Shown: positions 8,637 to 17,763, counted from the stretch's first letter. The stretch: 43,581 bases of DNA from Candidatus Acidiferrales bacterium (GCA_030037525.1 JASHRC010000069.1:1-43581), one strand, 5' to 3'. The notes: a model not told the origin generated them from the sequence alone. A program made the numbers and translations.

Positions 8637-8706
8637 GTCTCTCACCCCATCCCGCGCAGGTTTGGGGAATTCCGTCTTGCTCGCCCCGCGGCAGACGCGT
8701 ACATCA

Positions 8707-8997
8707 TCAATTGTGCCTGATGAACTTCCCTTTTGTCCCTGTGAGCGAGTTATAGACGGTTTCAAGGAAGGCGTCGGCCGCCTGAATCTTTTCGGCCAAA
8801 GGAGCGAATTCATCGTCCACAATCACGATGCCGTCTTCGCCCGCCGACGCAGCGATATTGCCGCCCTGGCCCTCGAGCATGTAAATGTTTCGGGAAACGT
8901 TGGTGACTTTGCTCTCGACCTTGGAGAAGTCCTGCTGGGGTTGCGCGACGAGCACAGCGGGCAAAAGCAGGCAAACCATCAGCACAAGTTTGCGCAT
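8707..8997 (-). pseudogene. N-terminal remnant of a metallo-beta-lactamase-fold hydrolase
   Basis: ATG 8997 has a good ribosome site (GGGAGGGG) and a signal peptide (LVLMVCLLLPAVLVAQ). The next part reads KVESKVTNVSRNIYMLEGQGGN, EDGIVIVDDEFAPLAEKIQAA, which is the standard beginning of secreted MBL-fold hydrolases. In intact members the metal motif HxHxDH follows within about 25 residues. Here the reading changes to an unrelated tail (FLETVYNSLTGTKGKF) and stops at 96 residues, about a third of normal length. No HxHxDH is seen in any frame down to 8415. It cannot be an active enzyme, although the secreted N-terminal piece may still be made. Confidence 0.72.
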
Positions 8998-9096
8998 CGG
9001 CCATTCCCCTCCCTCAAAGTGCCGGGGATTCTATCACTGAAACGGTCGAAGTCGCGCCGCGAGATCGTGCTACAGTCGAGCCCGAGGAGGCCATCG

Positions 9097-10206
9097 GTGC
9101 GAGTAGGAATGCGCCTGTTGGGGTATGTTTTGGCGCCGGGATTGGTTTGGTTCCTAGCGCCTTGGCGCGGACCACAAACGCCCGAAGAAGTTGCCGCGGG
9201 ACTTCAGGTCAAGGAAAGCGATTACGTTGTACGCAATTTTCACTTCCAGTCCGGGGAAACGATGTCCGCGCTGAAGCTGCACTACAGAACCCTGGGCACA
9301 CCGCAGAGAGATGGCAGGGGGCACACCACCAATGCCGTTCTGATTCTGCATGGCACGGGAGGAAGCGGGCAAGGTTTTCTTCGCCCGATTTTCGCGGGCG
9401 TGCTGTTCGGGCCGGGCGCGATTTTGGACGCCAGCCGCTATTTCCTTATCCTCCCCGATGCGATCGGGCACGGAAAATCGAGCAAGCCGAGCGACGGAAT
9501 GCACGCGCATTTTCCCGAGTACGATTACGACGACATGGTCGAGGCCGATCGGGAGCTCGTTCAGAAAGGATTAGGCGTGGACCATCTGCGGCTGGTGATG
9601 GGGACGTCGATGGGATGCATGCACTCCTGGGTGTGGGCGGAACGGTATCCGGACGACATGGACGCGCTGATGCCGCTCGCGTGTCTACCGGTGGAAATTG
9701 CGGGACGGAACCGGATGTGGAGAAAACTCTTGATCGACGGAATCCGGGGCGATCCGGAATGGAAAGGCGGCGAGTACACGCGTGAACCGCGCGCGGCGCT
9801 CGAACTCGCGAGCGCCATGCTTTTGATCGCCGACAGCGCGCCGATGCCCATGCAAAAGAGCGCGCCCACCCGCGATGCGGCAGACAAATACGTGGAAGAC
9901 TACATGGCCCGAGCTGAAAGGACGCTGGACGCCAACGACCTTCTCTACGCGGTCAACGCATCGCGCAATTACGATCCGTCGCCGGGGCTTGATGAGATCA
10001 CAATCCCGGTGATGTGGGTCAACTCGGCGGACGATTTCATCAATCCGCCCGAGTTGGGGATTGCCGAGCGCGAAGCGAAGCGGCTGAAGAACGGACGTTT
10101 TGTGCTGCTGCCCGCGTCGGAGGGGACCTACGGACACGGCACGCATACCCATGCCGCAGCCTGGCAGCAGTACCTGAGGGAACTTCTCGACGAATCGGCT
10201 CACTAA
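9097..10206 (+). CDS. Alpha/beta-hydrolase of the MetX (homoserine O-acetyltransferase-like) family
   Basis: GTG 9097 is chosen because GAGGAGG lies seven bases upstream; ATG 9109 is the alternative. The 369-residue product has a short hydrophobic start (YVLAPGLVWFLAPW), possibly a signal or anchor, then an alpha/beta fold: ILHGTGGSGQGF (oxyanion region), the nucleophile elbow MGTSMGCMHSW (Ser), the acid site NSADDFINP and the final histidine near GHGTHTHAAAW. MetX homologues transfer acetyl groups to homoserine, but many with a secretion signal are simple hydrolases. Here the elbow ends in Cys instead of the usual second Gly. No methionine-synthesis gene is adjacent, so a hydrolase role is as likely. 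It precedes recG by 33 bases. Confidence 0.84.
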   Translation: MRVGMRLLGYVLAPGLVWFLAPWRGPQTPEEVAAGLQVKESDYVVRNFHFQSGETMSALKLHYRTLGTPQRDGRGHTTNAVLILHGTGGSGQGFLRPIFAGVLFGPGAILDASRYFLILPDAIGHGKSSKPSDGMHAHFPEYDYDDMVEADRELVQKGLGVDHLRLVMGTSMGCMHSWVWAERYPDDMDALMPLACLPVEIAGRNRMWRKLLIDGIRGDPEWKGGEYTREPRAALELASAMLLIADSAPMPMQKSAPTRDAADKYVEDYMARAERTLDANDLLYAVNASRNYDPSPGLDEITIPVMWVNSADDFINPPELGIAEREAKRLKNGRFVLLPASEGTYGHGTHTHAAAWQQYLRELLDESAH

Positions 10207-10239
10207 GGAAGCTGGGCTTCGCGGCAGGATCTCGCCGGA

Positions 10240-12351
10240 ATGATCGTTACCCTGAGCACCCCGGTGCAGTACCTCAAAGGCGTGGGACCCCAGCGGGCGG
10301 CCCTGCTCGAGGAGCGCGGCATCGCCTCGGTCGCCGATCTGCTGGCCTACTTGCCTTTTCGATACGAGGACCGCATCCGCTTCACGCCGATTGCCGAAAT
10401 CGTTCCGGGGCAATTCCACACCGTGCTGGCCGAGGTGGGCACCGGGGGTGGGAGCACGGTCCGGTTCGCGAGAGGACGAGCGCCGGTTTTTCATGTGACG
10501 GTTCGAGACAAATCGGGCTCTCTCCACGCGCGGTTCTTTCATGGCGCCTATCTGGAAGGCAGGCTCAAGCAAGGACAGCGGCTCGTCCTGTACGGACGGG
10601 CAGAAGTCGACCCCTACCGGCCGGGGCGCCTGGAAATGGTGAATCCCGAGATCGAGCTCATGAGCGGGGAGGCGCCCTCGGATTCGACCGAAGTGGGCCG
10701 CATCGTTCCCGTGTACGAGGCGATCGGCCCGATGCGTTCGCGGATGCTGCGGCGGATCATTTACGCTGCGCTTTCGAATTTTGACGGCCAGCTGCCTGAT
10801 CCGCTGCCGGAAGAAATTCGCAAAAGCTTCCGTTTTCCGACGCGGCGCGAGGCCTTGATGTACGCGCATTTCCCGCCGAAACAAGAAAGCCTCGCTCTGC
10901 TGAACAGTTTTCGCAGCCCGGCGCAGGTACGGCTGATCTTTGAGGAGTTTTTCTATTACCAGCTGGCGCTCGCGATGCGGCGCAAGCGAGAGCAGCGCGC
11001 GCCGGGTATCGCCCTGCGGGTCCGTGAGCCGATGATTCGCGACGCGCTCAAGCGGATTCTGCCCTTCAAACCAACCGAGGCACAGAAACGCGTGCTCGCC
11101 GAAATCGCCGCGGACTTGGAAAAGCCCCATCCCATGCACCGGCTGCTGGAAGGCGACGTGGGGAGCGGGAAAACCATTGTGGCGTTTGAAGCGGCCACCA
11201 TCGTGATCGAAAACGGCTACCAGGTGGCGCTGATGGCCCCGACGGAGATTCTGGCGGTGCAGCACTTTTTGTCGGCGCGGCACGTATTCGACCGGGCGCG
11301 ATATCAGGTGGATTTGCTGGTGAGCGGGCAAAAGCGGGCGGAACGCGAAGCCATACTCGCACGGATCTCCCTGGGCCAGACCCAGATTCTGGTGGGAACG
11401 CACGCCTTGATCGAACAAAAGGTGAACTTCGAGCGGCTGGGACTGGTGATCATCGATGAGCAGCACCGGTTCGGCGTGCTGGAGCGGAAACGGCTGATCG
11501 AAAAGGGCGCATCGCCGCATGTGCTGGTGATGACCGCAACGCCGATTCCCCGCACGCTGGCGCTGACGCTGTACGGTGATCTCGATCTGTCGGTGATCGA
11601 CCAGATGCCTCCCGGACGCACCCCCGTAGTCACGCGCTGGGCGCTCGATACCGAGTTGGCCGGCGTGTGGGAATTCCTGCGGCGCGAAGTCGCGCGCGGC
11701 CGGCAAGCGTTTGTGCTCTATCCGGTGATCGAGGAGTCCCGGCAGGAGCTCAAGGCAGCGACAGCCGAATACGAGCGGCTGGCCAAAAGCGTGTTTCCCC
11801 AAATGCGCGTGGGGCTGCTGCACGGCCGGCTGAAGAACGACGAAAAGGATGCCGTGATGGAGCAGTTCCGCCGGGGCCAGTTACAAGTGCTGGTGGCGAC
11901 GACGGTGGTTGAAGTCGGCCTGGACGTGCCGAACGCAACGGTCATGGTGATTGAGCACGCCGATCGGTTCGGACTGGCGCAGCTCCACCAGCTGCGCGGA
12001 CGGATCGGGCGCGGCTCAGAGAAGTCCTACTGTATCCTGGTGGCGCCCAAGGCGATCCAAGGAGAAGCCCGTGAGCGCATCGAAACCATGGTCGAGACCT
12101 CGGACGGATTCAAGATTGCGGAGCGCGATTTGAAGCAGCGCGGCCCCGGAGAGTTCTTCGGCACGCGGCAACACGGCGACGCCGCGTTTTCCTTTGCTCA
12201 GCCGCTGCGCGATCACGAACTGCTCGAACTGGCGCGCCGGGAAGCATTCCGCCTGGCGGAGAATCCCGGACGGGCGGAGGAAGTGGTGGCGCAGCTCGAA
12301 GCAGCCAGCCCAACCTGGCAGAAGAGATATCAGCTGGCGTCGGTCGGATAG
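10240..12351 (+). CDS. recG: ATP-dependent DNA helicase RecG
   Basis: The 703-residue length is normal for RecG, which remodels stalled replication forks and Holliday junctions. An N-terminal wedge/OB domain is visible (VQYLKGVGPQRAALLEERGI, then LPFRYEDR). Superfamily 2 helicase motifs follow: Walker A LLEGDVGSGKT near residue 305, TEILAVQH (Ia), IIDEQHRFGVL (DEQH box), MTATPIPRTLALT (III), VVEVGLDVPNATVMVIEHADRFGL split over motifs V and VI, then QLRGRIGRG. It lies between the hydrolase and rsmD on the same strand (23 bases to rsmD), suggesting one transcript of genome-maintenance genes. Confidence 0.97.
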   Translation: MIVTLSTPVQYLKGVGPQRAALLEERGIASVADLLAYLPFRYEDRIRFTPIAEIVPGQFHTVLAEVGTGGGSTVRFARGRAPVFHVTVRDKSGSLHARFFHGAYLEGRLKQGQRLVLYGRAEVDPYRPGRLEMVNPEIELMSGEAPSDSTEVGRIVPVYEAIGPMRSRMLRRIIYAALSNFDGQLPDPLPEEIRKSFRFPTRREALMYAHFPPKQESLALLNSFRSPAQVRLIFEEFFYYQLALAMRRKREQRAPGIALRVREPMIRDALKRILPFKPTEAQKRVLAEIAADLEKPHPMHRLLEGDVGSGKTIVAFEAATIVIENGYQVALMAPTEILAVQHFLSARHVFDRARYQVDLLVSGQKRAEREAILARISLGQTQILVGTHALIEQKVNFERLGLVIIDEQHRFGVLERKRLIEKGASPHVLVMTATPIPRTLALTLYGDLDLSVIDQMPPGRTPVVTRWALDTELAGVWEFLRREVARGRQAFVLYPVIEESRQELKAATAEYERLAKSVFPQMRVGLLHGRLKNDEKDAVMEQFRRGQLQVLVATTVVEVGLDVPNATVMVIEHADRFGLAQLHQLRGRIGRGSEKSYCILVAPKAIQGEARERIETMVETSDGFKIAERDLKQRGPGEFFGTRQHGDAAFSFAQPLRDHELLELARREAFRLAENPGRAEEVVAQLEAASPTWQKRYQLASVG

Positions 12352-12374
12352 CCGATTCGGAGGCAGGGCCCAGC

Positions 12375-12938
12375 ATGCGAGTCATCGCGGGAAAATTTCG
12401 CAGCCGGCGACTGAAAGGACCGGGCACGCTCAGGCTGCGGCCGACGAGCGACCGGCTGAGGGAAACACTTTTCAATATTCTCGGGCCCGCGGTCGAGGAT
12501 TCGCTCTTCGTGGATCTCTATGCGGGGACTGGAGCGGTCGGCATGGAAGCCCTCAGCCGGGGAGCACGCGAAGTCTTTCTGATCGAATCCAATCCCAAGG
12601 CGGCAAGGCTGATTCGAGACAATTTAGCGGCGCTCGGGATTTTCTCGGGAGCGCAACTAATCGAGGCGGACGCGCTCATGGGGCTCCGGAAACTCTCCGA
12701 TCGTCGCCTCATGGCCGATTTTGTCTTTCTCGATCCACCCTACGAGCGGACCGAAGAACATCTTCGCGCACTCGGATTTCTCGATGCTTCGCATCTGATT
12801 GCACCGCGGGGCGTTGTGATCGTGGAACACCGGAGCGGGACGGAGTTGCCTGCACAACTCGGCCGGCTGGAAATGACGCGGCAAATCGAACAGGGTGATG
12901 CCACACTAAGTTTTTATCGTGTTGCAGCAGCCGCGTAA
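12375..12938 (+). CDS. rsmD: 16S rRNA (guanine(966)-N(2))-methyltransferase
   Basis: The 187-residue protein matches RsmD in length and motifs: the start MRVIAGKFRSRRL, RPTSDRLRETLFNIL, the SAM-binding loop DLYAGTGAVGMEALSRGA and the catalytic FLDPPYE (DPPY). RsmD methylates G966 of 16S rRNA during 30S assembly. A GGAGG ribosome site precedes ATG 12375. It follows recG by 23 bases and precedes the TonB-family gene by 40. Confidence 0.95.
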   Translation: MRVIAGKFRSRRLKGPGTLRLRPTSDRLRETLFNILGPAVEDSLFVDLYAGTGAVGMEALSRGAREVFLIESNPKAARLIRDNLAALGIFSGAQLIEADALMGLRKLSDRRLMADFVFLDPPYERTEEHLRALGFLDASHLIAPRGVVIVEHRSGTELPAQLGRLEMTRQIEQGDATLSFYRVAAAA

Positions 12939-12978
12939 CCTCGATCGAGCATCCCACCGAGGTATAATAAGCGCCCCC

Positions 12979-14589
12979 ATGCAGCCCCCTCTCAAGGCCG
13001 GGAGCAACCTGCGCCAAGACCGGCTGGTTCGACCGTCTCCCTACGCACGATTGCCGCGGCTCGATCTGGAAATCGATTGGGAAAACCGCGGCCGGGAGTT
13101 TCCCGGCAGCCTGGCGAGCCTCTTCCGTAGGCCGCGCGCGCCCAAAGACTGGGAGACGGCCAGAAATCGGATTTTGAGGGTGAAGTGGATCGAGGGACGT
13201 CTGCCGTTCCGCGCATGCACGCTGTCGAGCCTGGGGCACGTCGGGCTGGTTTGGCTGCTGACCCTGCCGATTTGGGGCTTCCTGCCCGCGAGTACGCCGA
13301 ACCTCGCTCCTGTCCAAATCTCGCTCGCCTGGTACAGCGAGCTCCAGGATTTGCCGCCGATTTCGCTGCCGGCGCGCACGCCTCAGCCGGTCGCTCAACC
13401 GGAAAACCAGCGCCAATTTCATCCGCGGCAGACCATCCTTTCGATTCCGGTGCGCGTGACACACCCGCGCCAGACGCTCATTCGGCCCGATGCGCCAATG
13501 ACGCCGCCGAAAATCGTTCCGCCCTTGCCGAACATCGTCGAATGGAAGGCTGCCCAGCCGCAACTCGAGAAACCCAGGTTCCAGCTGTCGGCTACCGAGT
13601 CGGCGCCAACGATTCACGAGCGAACCATCGAGAACGTGGCAGCGCCGGAAGTGGCGAACAACGAGAAGAATCCCGGGCCGATGAACATCGCGCCGAGAAC
13701 CGTGGCACTGGCGCGGCCGAAAATACCGCTGAGCGCCATGTCCGCGCCCAAAGCCAGGCAGGTCGAGGCGGCTGGGGAAACCGCTGCACCCGAAGTTGGA
13801 GCGGGCGATTCCGCGACAGGCAACCTGATCGCACTTTCGGCGACACCGGGGCCGCCGGCTCCCGTCGCGAGCGTTCCGGAAGGGAATTTGGCCGCACGCA
13901 TCTCGATGGGAACCAGCCCGGGCGAGCAGGCGTCCCGAGAAGCTGGTGGCGCGACGACGGGCGGGCTCGCCGGAACGAGTTCGTTGCCCGCGGCGGTGAG
14001 CATCAGTCGAAGCCCTGAGCCGCACGCCACGACGGGCGGCGTTGCGGCCGGACGGGCCGGCGGGCTCAATCTGGCTCCTCGAGAAACGTATCCGCCGGCC
14101 GGCGGCCCCCGCCGCGGCCCAATGGACTTAAGCCGACTGGCTCCGGGTCTCCCGCCGGAGAAAATCCTTTCCGGCAGTGAGATCTACACCATGCACATAA
14201 ATCTGCCAAACGTCACCAGCGCAACCGGCAGCTGGATCTTGAATTTCACCGAGCTTGACGAGGACCCCCAACCGGGCTACCGGCCCAAGCAACGGCTGGC
14301 AGATCCTGTTCCGGTGCATGTCACCGACCCCAAGTATCCACAAGAAGCGATCAAGGGCCACGTGCACGGTGAAGTGGTGCTGTACGCCATCATTCGGAAG
14401 AATGGTTCGGTCGACAGCATTCAAATCGTGCACGACCTCGACCCCGAGCTCGACCAAAATGCGATCAACGCGCTTGAAAAGTGGACGTTCGAGCCGGCGA
14501 GGCGAGCGGGTGTGCCGGTCGATGTCGAAGCGGTGATCCACGTCCCGTTCAGCTACACCGACCCGCGGGAATATCCGTCAACGCCGTAG
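12979..14589 (+). CDS. TonB-family energy transducer-like protein with long Pro/Ala-rich periplasmic linker
   Basis: The product from ATG 12979 is 536 residues (an in-frame upstream start at 12919 overlaps rsmD and is less likely). A basic cytoplasmic head of about 80 residues (many Arg, RRPRAPKDW) precedes one hydrophobic span, LGHVGLVWLLTLPIWGFL. About 300 Pro/Ala/Gly-rich residues follow. The C-terminal TonB domain is plain: DPKYPQEAIKGHVHGEVVL, AIIRKNGSVDSIQIV, ALEKWTFEPARRAGVPV and VEAVIHVPF. TonB proteins pass inner-membrane proton-motive energy to outer-membrane receptors. The unusually long head before the span suggests a cytoplasmic partner. A TATAAT-like box at 12963-12968 could be a promoter element but has no good -35. 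Its 3' end overlaps the convergent aminotransferase gene by 12 bases. Confidence 0.82.
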   Translation: MQPPLKAGSNLRQDRLVRPSPYARLPRLDLEIDWENRGREFPGSLASLFRRPRAPKDWETARNRILRVKWIEGRLPFRACTLSSLGHVGLVWLLTLPIWGFLPASTPNLAPVQISLAWYSELQDLPPISLPARTPQPVAQPENQRQFHPRQTILSIPVRVTHPRQTLIRPDAPMTPPKIVPPLPNIVEWKAAQPQLEKPRFQLSATESAPTIHERTIENVAAPEVANNEKNPGPMNIAPRTVALARPKIPLSAMSAPKARQVEAAGETAAPEVGAGDSATGNLIALSATPGPPAPVASVPEGNLAARISMGTSPGEQASREAGGATTGGLAGTSSLPAAVSISRSPEPHATTGGVAAGRAGGLNLAPRETYPPAGGPRRGPMDLSRLAPGLPPEKILSGSEIYTMHINLPNVTSATGSWILNFTELDEDPQPGYRPKQRLADPVPVHVTDPKYPQEAIKGHVHGEVVLYAIIRKNGSVDSIQIVHDLDPELDQNAINALEKWTFEPARRAGVPVDVEAVIHVPFSYTDPREYPSTP

Positions 14590-15762
14590 CGTGGCCGTGC
14601 CCGTTCCGACCGACAGGACCTCGATCAGGCGGGCAATGTCTTCCGACGTGTTGTAGATGTGGGGTGAGATGCGCAGCGCATTCTGGCGCAGGCTCACCGA
14701 CACTTGTTGATCGCGCAGCCGCTCATAAAGCCCAGGCGTGTCTTTCTGCTCGCGCGCGGAAAGGCAAATGTACGGGCCGCGGCGCTCGCGTTCCTCGGGC
14801 GAAACGAGCACGCAGTTGGTGCGTGGCAGCGCCTCGATCATTTCGGCGACCAGCGCGTCGATATGGCGCTCGACCGCGTCGACGCCAATGCGCAACACGA
14901 GATCGAGCGAAGAGTCAAACGCTGCAAGATTGGTGAAATTTGCAGTTTCAGCGGAATCCCAGCGGCGCGCTCCTGGGACCGCACGGAAGGTACTCGGCAG
15001 TGCGTGGAACTCGCGCGCCCCTTCCAGTGCCATGAAATAGACGGCGCCCAGAGGCAGGCGTTCGATCCATTCGTCTGAGATCCAGAAAAAGCCGGAACCA
15101 TACGGACCGAGTAGCCACTTGTAGCCGCTCGCAACCGCCATCGAAGCGCCCAAATCGCGCATGTCGAGCGGCATCGCCCCCACGCACTGCGAGAGATCCA
15201 GAATGAGCGCGGCACCGATTTTCTGGCAGGCGCGGGCGATGCGGGCTGCCTCCAAGCGAACGCCGTTGTCAAAGCGGACCAAGCTGGCGGAAATGGCGCG
15301 CGTCTGGGGACCCATACACTCGATGTAATCGTCGGCGGAGAGGAATCGGCCGCGGGACTGGACGACGCGAACGTGCAATCGACCGGCCTGTTCATAGCGC
15401 AGCCAAGTCGAGCGGTGTGCGGGAAATTCTCCCTGGCCAACCAGAACCTCATCGCCCGGCTTCCAGTCGATACCGGCCGCGATTGCGGCCAGGCCGGAGC
15501 TGGCGCCCGTGGTGACGGCGATCTCGTCGGAGCGGCCCCCAATCAGGCGCGCAACTTTCTCGCGAATTCGGTTGGGCAGATCGAAGTAGGCGCTATCGGG
15601 CAGCCGGTAGGGATGCTTCTTCCATTCGAGCGCGGCCTCGGCCTGGCGCGCGGCCGCAAGCGGCAGGGGGCCTTGAAGTGCCGCGTTCAAGTAAGCGATG
15701 CCCTCGAAGTCGGCAAACTCGCTGCGGTAATTCGTGGTTCGATCTAGAGTTTCGGTAGTCAT
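14578..15762 (-). CDS. Class V aminotransferase-fold PLP enzyme
   Basis: The 394-residue cytoplasmic protein has the fold type I layout of class V (cysteine desulfurase/isopenicillin epimerase-like) enzymes: YLNAALQGPLP at the N-terminus, IAVTTGASSGLAAIA, GDEVLVGQGEFPAHRSTW, the PLP-aspartate region LILDLSQCVGAMPLD, and the Schiff-base lysine in SGYKWLLGPYGSGF. A late VSLRQNALRISPHIYNT motif is typical of the selenocysteine lyase/isopenicillin N epimerase branch. The desulfurase active-site cysteine loop is not evident, so an aminotransferase, lyase or epimerase role is more likely. Substrate unknown. Its end overlaps the convergent TonB gene by 12 bases. Confidence 0.87.
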   Translation of the reverse strand: MTTETLDRTTNYRSEFADFEGIAYLNAALQGPLPLAAARQAEAALEWKKHPYRLPDSAYFDLPNRIREKVARLIGGRSDEIAVTTGASSGLAAIAAGIDWKPGDEVLVGQGEFPAHRSTWLRYEQAGRLHVRVVQSRGRFLSADDYIECMGPQTRAISASLVRFDNGVRLEAARIARACQKIGAALILDLSQCVGAMPLDMRDLGASMAVASGYKWLLGPYGSGFFWISDEWIERLPLGAVYFMALEGAREFHALPSTFRAVPGARRWDSAETANFTNLAAFDSSLDLVLRIGVDAVERHIDALVAEMIEALPRTNCVLVSPEERERRGPYICLSAREQKDTPGLYERLRDQQVSVSLRQNALRISPHIYNTSEDIARLIEVLSVGTGTATLRR

Positions 15763-15844
15763 GGTGCGATTCTATGCGCCGGGGGCGCCCGGAGGAAAGC
15801 AAGCGGTCGGACGCGGACGAGACAATTTGGACCAAATGGTGAAT

Positions 15845-16531
15845 CTAGAAATGACTGCGGAGTTCCCGAAACGTCGACAGGATGAGCAGTTTCCCCGTTC
15901 CGCTTTCCAGTTCTGATTTTTCCAGTTCCCAGGTTGCCGAATGCGGAATGAAAACTGCGTTGAGACCGGATTGGAGGGCGGGGTTGATGTCACTGTGCGG
16001 GCTGTTGCCGACCATCCAGCCGTGTGTCTTGACAATCTTGAACTGCTCAATCACGCGAACATAGGTGTGGGCGTCCTTTTCGAGCACGATCTCGATGGCT
16101 TCGAAGTAGGGCTGCAGGCCGGAACGTTCGACCTTGGCCGCCTGCTCGGCCGGCTCGCCCTTGCTGAGCAGGATCAAGCGGTGGCGTTTGGCCAGATAGA
16201 CGAGGGTCTCGGGAACGCCTTCGAGCACGTGCGGCGGCGTGTTCTCCAGCTCGGCCGCGACGTGTTCGATTTCCTTGATGACCTCGCGGCGCGCCATGTT
16301 TCCTGCCAGTTTTAGGTAGGTGTCTTCGAGCGAACGGCGAAAGCTGCGCACACCGTAACCGTGGTGGCGGATGTTGCGGCGCTCGGTCTCGTTCAGGATA
16401 TGACGAATGTATTCGCGCGTGTAGCCGAGATGCTCCAGCTTGGTAATGAAGTCATCGATCGCCTGCTCGAAGAAAATATTGTTTTCCCAGAGCGTATCGT
16501 CGGCATCGATGAGCAAAGTATGGCGCGCCAT
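15845..16531 (-). CDS. HAD-family hydrolase (phosphatase-like)
   Basis: The 228-residue protein shows all HAD landmarks. Motif I is LLIDADDTLWENN (nucleophile D9, acid D11), motif II is LILLSKG, motif III lysine lies in IVLEKDAHTY, and motif IV is MVGNSPHSDINPA. A helical cap lies between residues 20 and 95. HAD enzymes of this size usually remove phosphate from small metabolites. It is on the minus strand 68 bases after the PilZ gene at 16600-16926 and may share a transcript with it. The substrate is unknown. Confidence 0.86.
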   Translation of the reverse strand: MARHTLLIDADDTLWENNIFFEQAIDDFITKLEHLGYTREYIRHILNETERRNIRHHGYGVRSFRRSLEDTYLKLAGNMARREVIKEIEHVAAELENTPPHVLEGVPETLVYLAKRHRLILLSKGEPAEQAAKVERSGLQPYFEAIEIVLEKDAHTYVRVIEQFKIVKTHGWMVGNSPHSDINPALQSGLNAVFIPHSATWELEKSELESGTGKLLILSTFRELRSHF

Positions 16532-16599
16532 CAGAAATACCCAGACCAGAATCTTGCGCCAGAGGGAAAGGGAAGAGAAGTGGATTCTTAGGCGCTGTG

Positions 16600-16926
16600 T
16601 CAGGCAGGAGCCGGGAGGAACTCGTAGCGCTCGATCCGAGCAGCGACGCCCCTGCGGCTGTTGTGTGCTTCGACCCGCAGGACGCGTCCATAGCAGCGGA
16701 TGTGGACGTCGCCGGCCAGCGTGATCTGCTGCGGAAGCGTGAGGACAAACTCGATCGAACTGCCGGTCTCGACCGAGGCTTCGATCATGAAGTACAGGCC
16801 GCGAAAGCTGACGTCGCGGGTCTCAGCGGACTTTTCAGTGACGCCGTTCTCGGCCGTGAGGCGGACCCTCAGGGGAAGCATCATCGAAAAACGTCGCGCC
16901 GCGCGGCGCTCCACACCGTCTTCCAT
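16600..16926 (-). CDS. Single-domain PilZ protein
   Basis: ATG 16926 follows GGAGGG by four bases and yields 108 residues. A more upstream TTG at 16941 has no such site. The sequence ERRAARRFSMMLPLRVRL gives the PilZ arginine motif, and ETRDVSFRGLYFMIE gives the D-x-S-x-x-G motif. A beta-rich remainder (IEFVLTLPQQITLAGDVHIRC, GRVLRVEA) completes the barrel. Such small proteins usually act as cyclic di-GMP-responsive adaptors. It is divergent from the tandem PilZ gene at 17071, the two starts being 144 bases apart, so a shared control region is likely. Confidence 0.84.
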   Translation of the reverse strand: MEDGVERRAARRFSMMLPLRVRLTAENGVTEKSAETRDVSFRGLYFMIEASVETGSSIEFVLTLPQQITLAGDVHIRCYGRVLRVEAHNSRRGVAARIERYEFLPAPA

Positions 16927-17070
16927 GAGCCCTCCCTGCAAGTGTCCTCAAGCTATCATCGCCCGCTGGGCCGCGCAATGACTTTTCCGTCAATGGACAG
17001 GAAGTGGCCCGCCGGTCTTCCGAGAGCCAAGTTTGACCGGCGGGCGGACTGCCCGGTACGATTAACTTGA

Positions 17071-17727
17071 ATGGAGTCCTCCAGCATCCCCATGGACCGT
17101 CGAAGTCATCCTCGCGCGCCCCTTCGGCGGCCAACCCGGCTGCGTTGGCAGGGAGCTTTGGGCATGCGGCTGGAACTAACCGAAAGTGTGGATCTGTCGC
17201 GCGACGGCCTGCTCATTCACCGCCAGAAGCCCTGCGAACTCCACTCGCGTGTGTGGATCGTCTGGCCGTTTGAGCCCGAGGCGGCCGGCTCAGTTGTCCC
17301 GGAAACGCCCGGGCGAATCGCCCGCGTGGTTCCCGACCATGCCGGAGGCTATTGGGTGGGAGTACGGCTCGAACATCCCGTACAGCGTCCGGCCGAACAG
17401 GAGCGGCGGCGCGCCGAGCGGGTGCCACTGGCACTGCCGATTTTCCTTCGCCTGGCGGGCACGCCCTGGCCGGAAGAGTCGATGACGCATGATCTGTCGC
17501 CCAGGGGCGTGCGGTTTGAGACTCCCCACCTCTACCTGGTCGGCCAGGAAGTCATCGCGCAGATTCCGTGGGGCGACTGGTCGACCAAAGGCCAAATCCA
17601 CGGGCGCGTGGTGCGAGTCGAGAGCCTCAACAAACCTTCCGGCGCGAGCTCGGCGAACGACGTGGGCAAGGCAGTTGCGATCGAATGGCTCGATCGGAGC
17701 CAAGCAGGTGGTTCGGCCAAGTCATGA
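17071..17727 (+). CDS. Tandem double-PilZ domain protein
   Basis: The 218-residue protein contains two consecutive PilZ-type modules. The first has DRRSHPRAPLRRPTRLRW and ESVDLSRDGLLIH (about residues 9-100). The second has ERRRAERVPLALPIFLRL and THDLSPRGVRFET (about 111-210). Each has the arginine-rich start and the D-[LV]-S-x-x-G core, so each could bind cyclic di-GMP or one could serve as a dimer partner. No membrane span or other output domain is present. It is divergent from the single PilZ gene and followed 36 bases later by an alpha/beta-hydrolase gene. Confidence 0.82.
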   Translation: MESSSIPMDRRSHPRAPLRRPTRLRWQGALGMRLELTESVDLSRDGLLIHRQKPCELHSRVWIVWPFEPEAAGSVVPETPGRIARVVPDHAGGYWVGVRLEHPVQRPAEQERRRAERVPLALPIFLRLAGTPWPEESMTHDLSPRGVRFETPHLYLVGQEVIAQIPWGDWSTKGQIHGRVVRVESLNKPSGASSANDVGKAVAIEWLDRSQAGGSAKS

Positions 17728-17763
17728 GGCCGACCTAGTGCCGCCCGCTGCGGCGTTGCGCCC

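Noticed and set aside
8637..8822. Upstream extension of the small membrane protein to 135 residues
   Set aside because: The extra part overlaps the MBL remnant in another frame and has no membrane or domain character, whereas ATG 8636 has a ribosome site.
9685..11823. Very long minus-strand open frame (712 codons) opposite recG
   Set aside because: It is antisense to the clear recG gene, is rich in Arg, His and Gln with no domain, and is a by-product of GC-rich codon use.
12963..12968. TATAAT before the TonB-family gene as a promoter
   Set aside because: No acceptable -35 element occurs at 16-18 bases, and it lies almost at the start codon.
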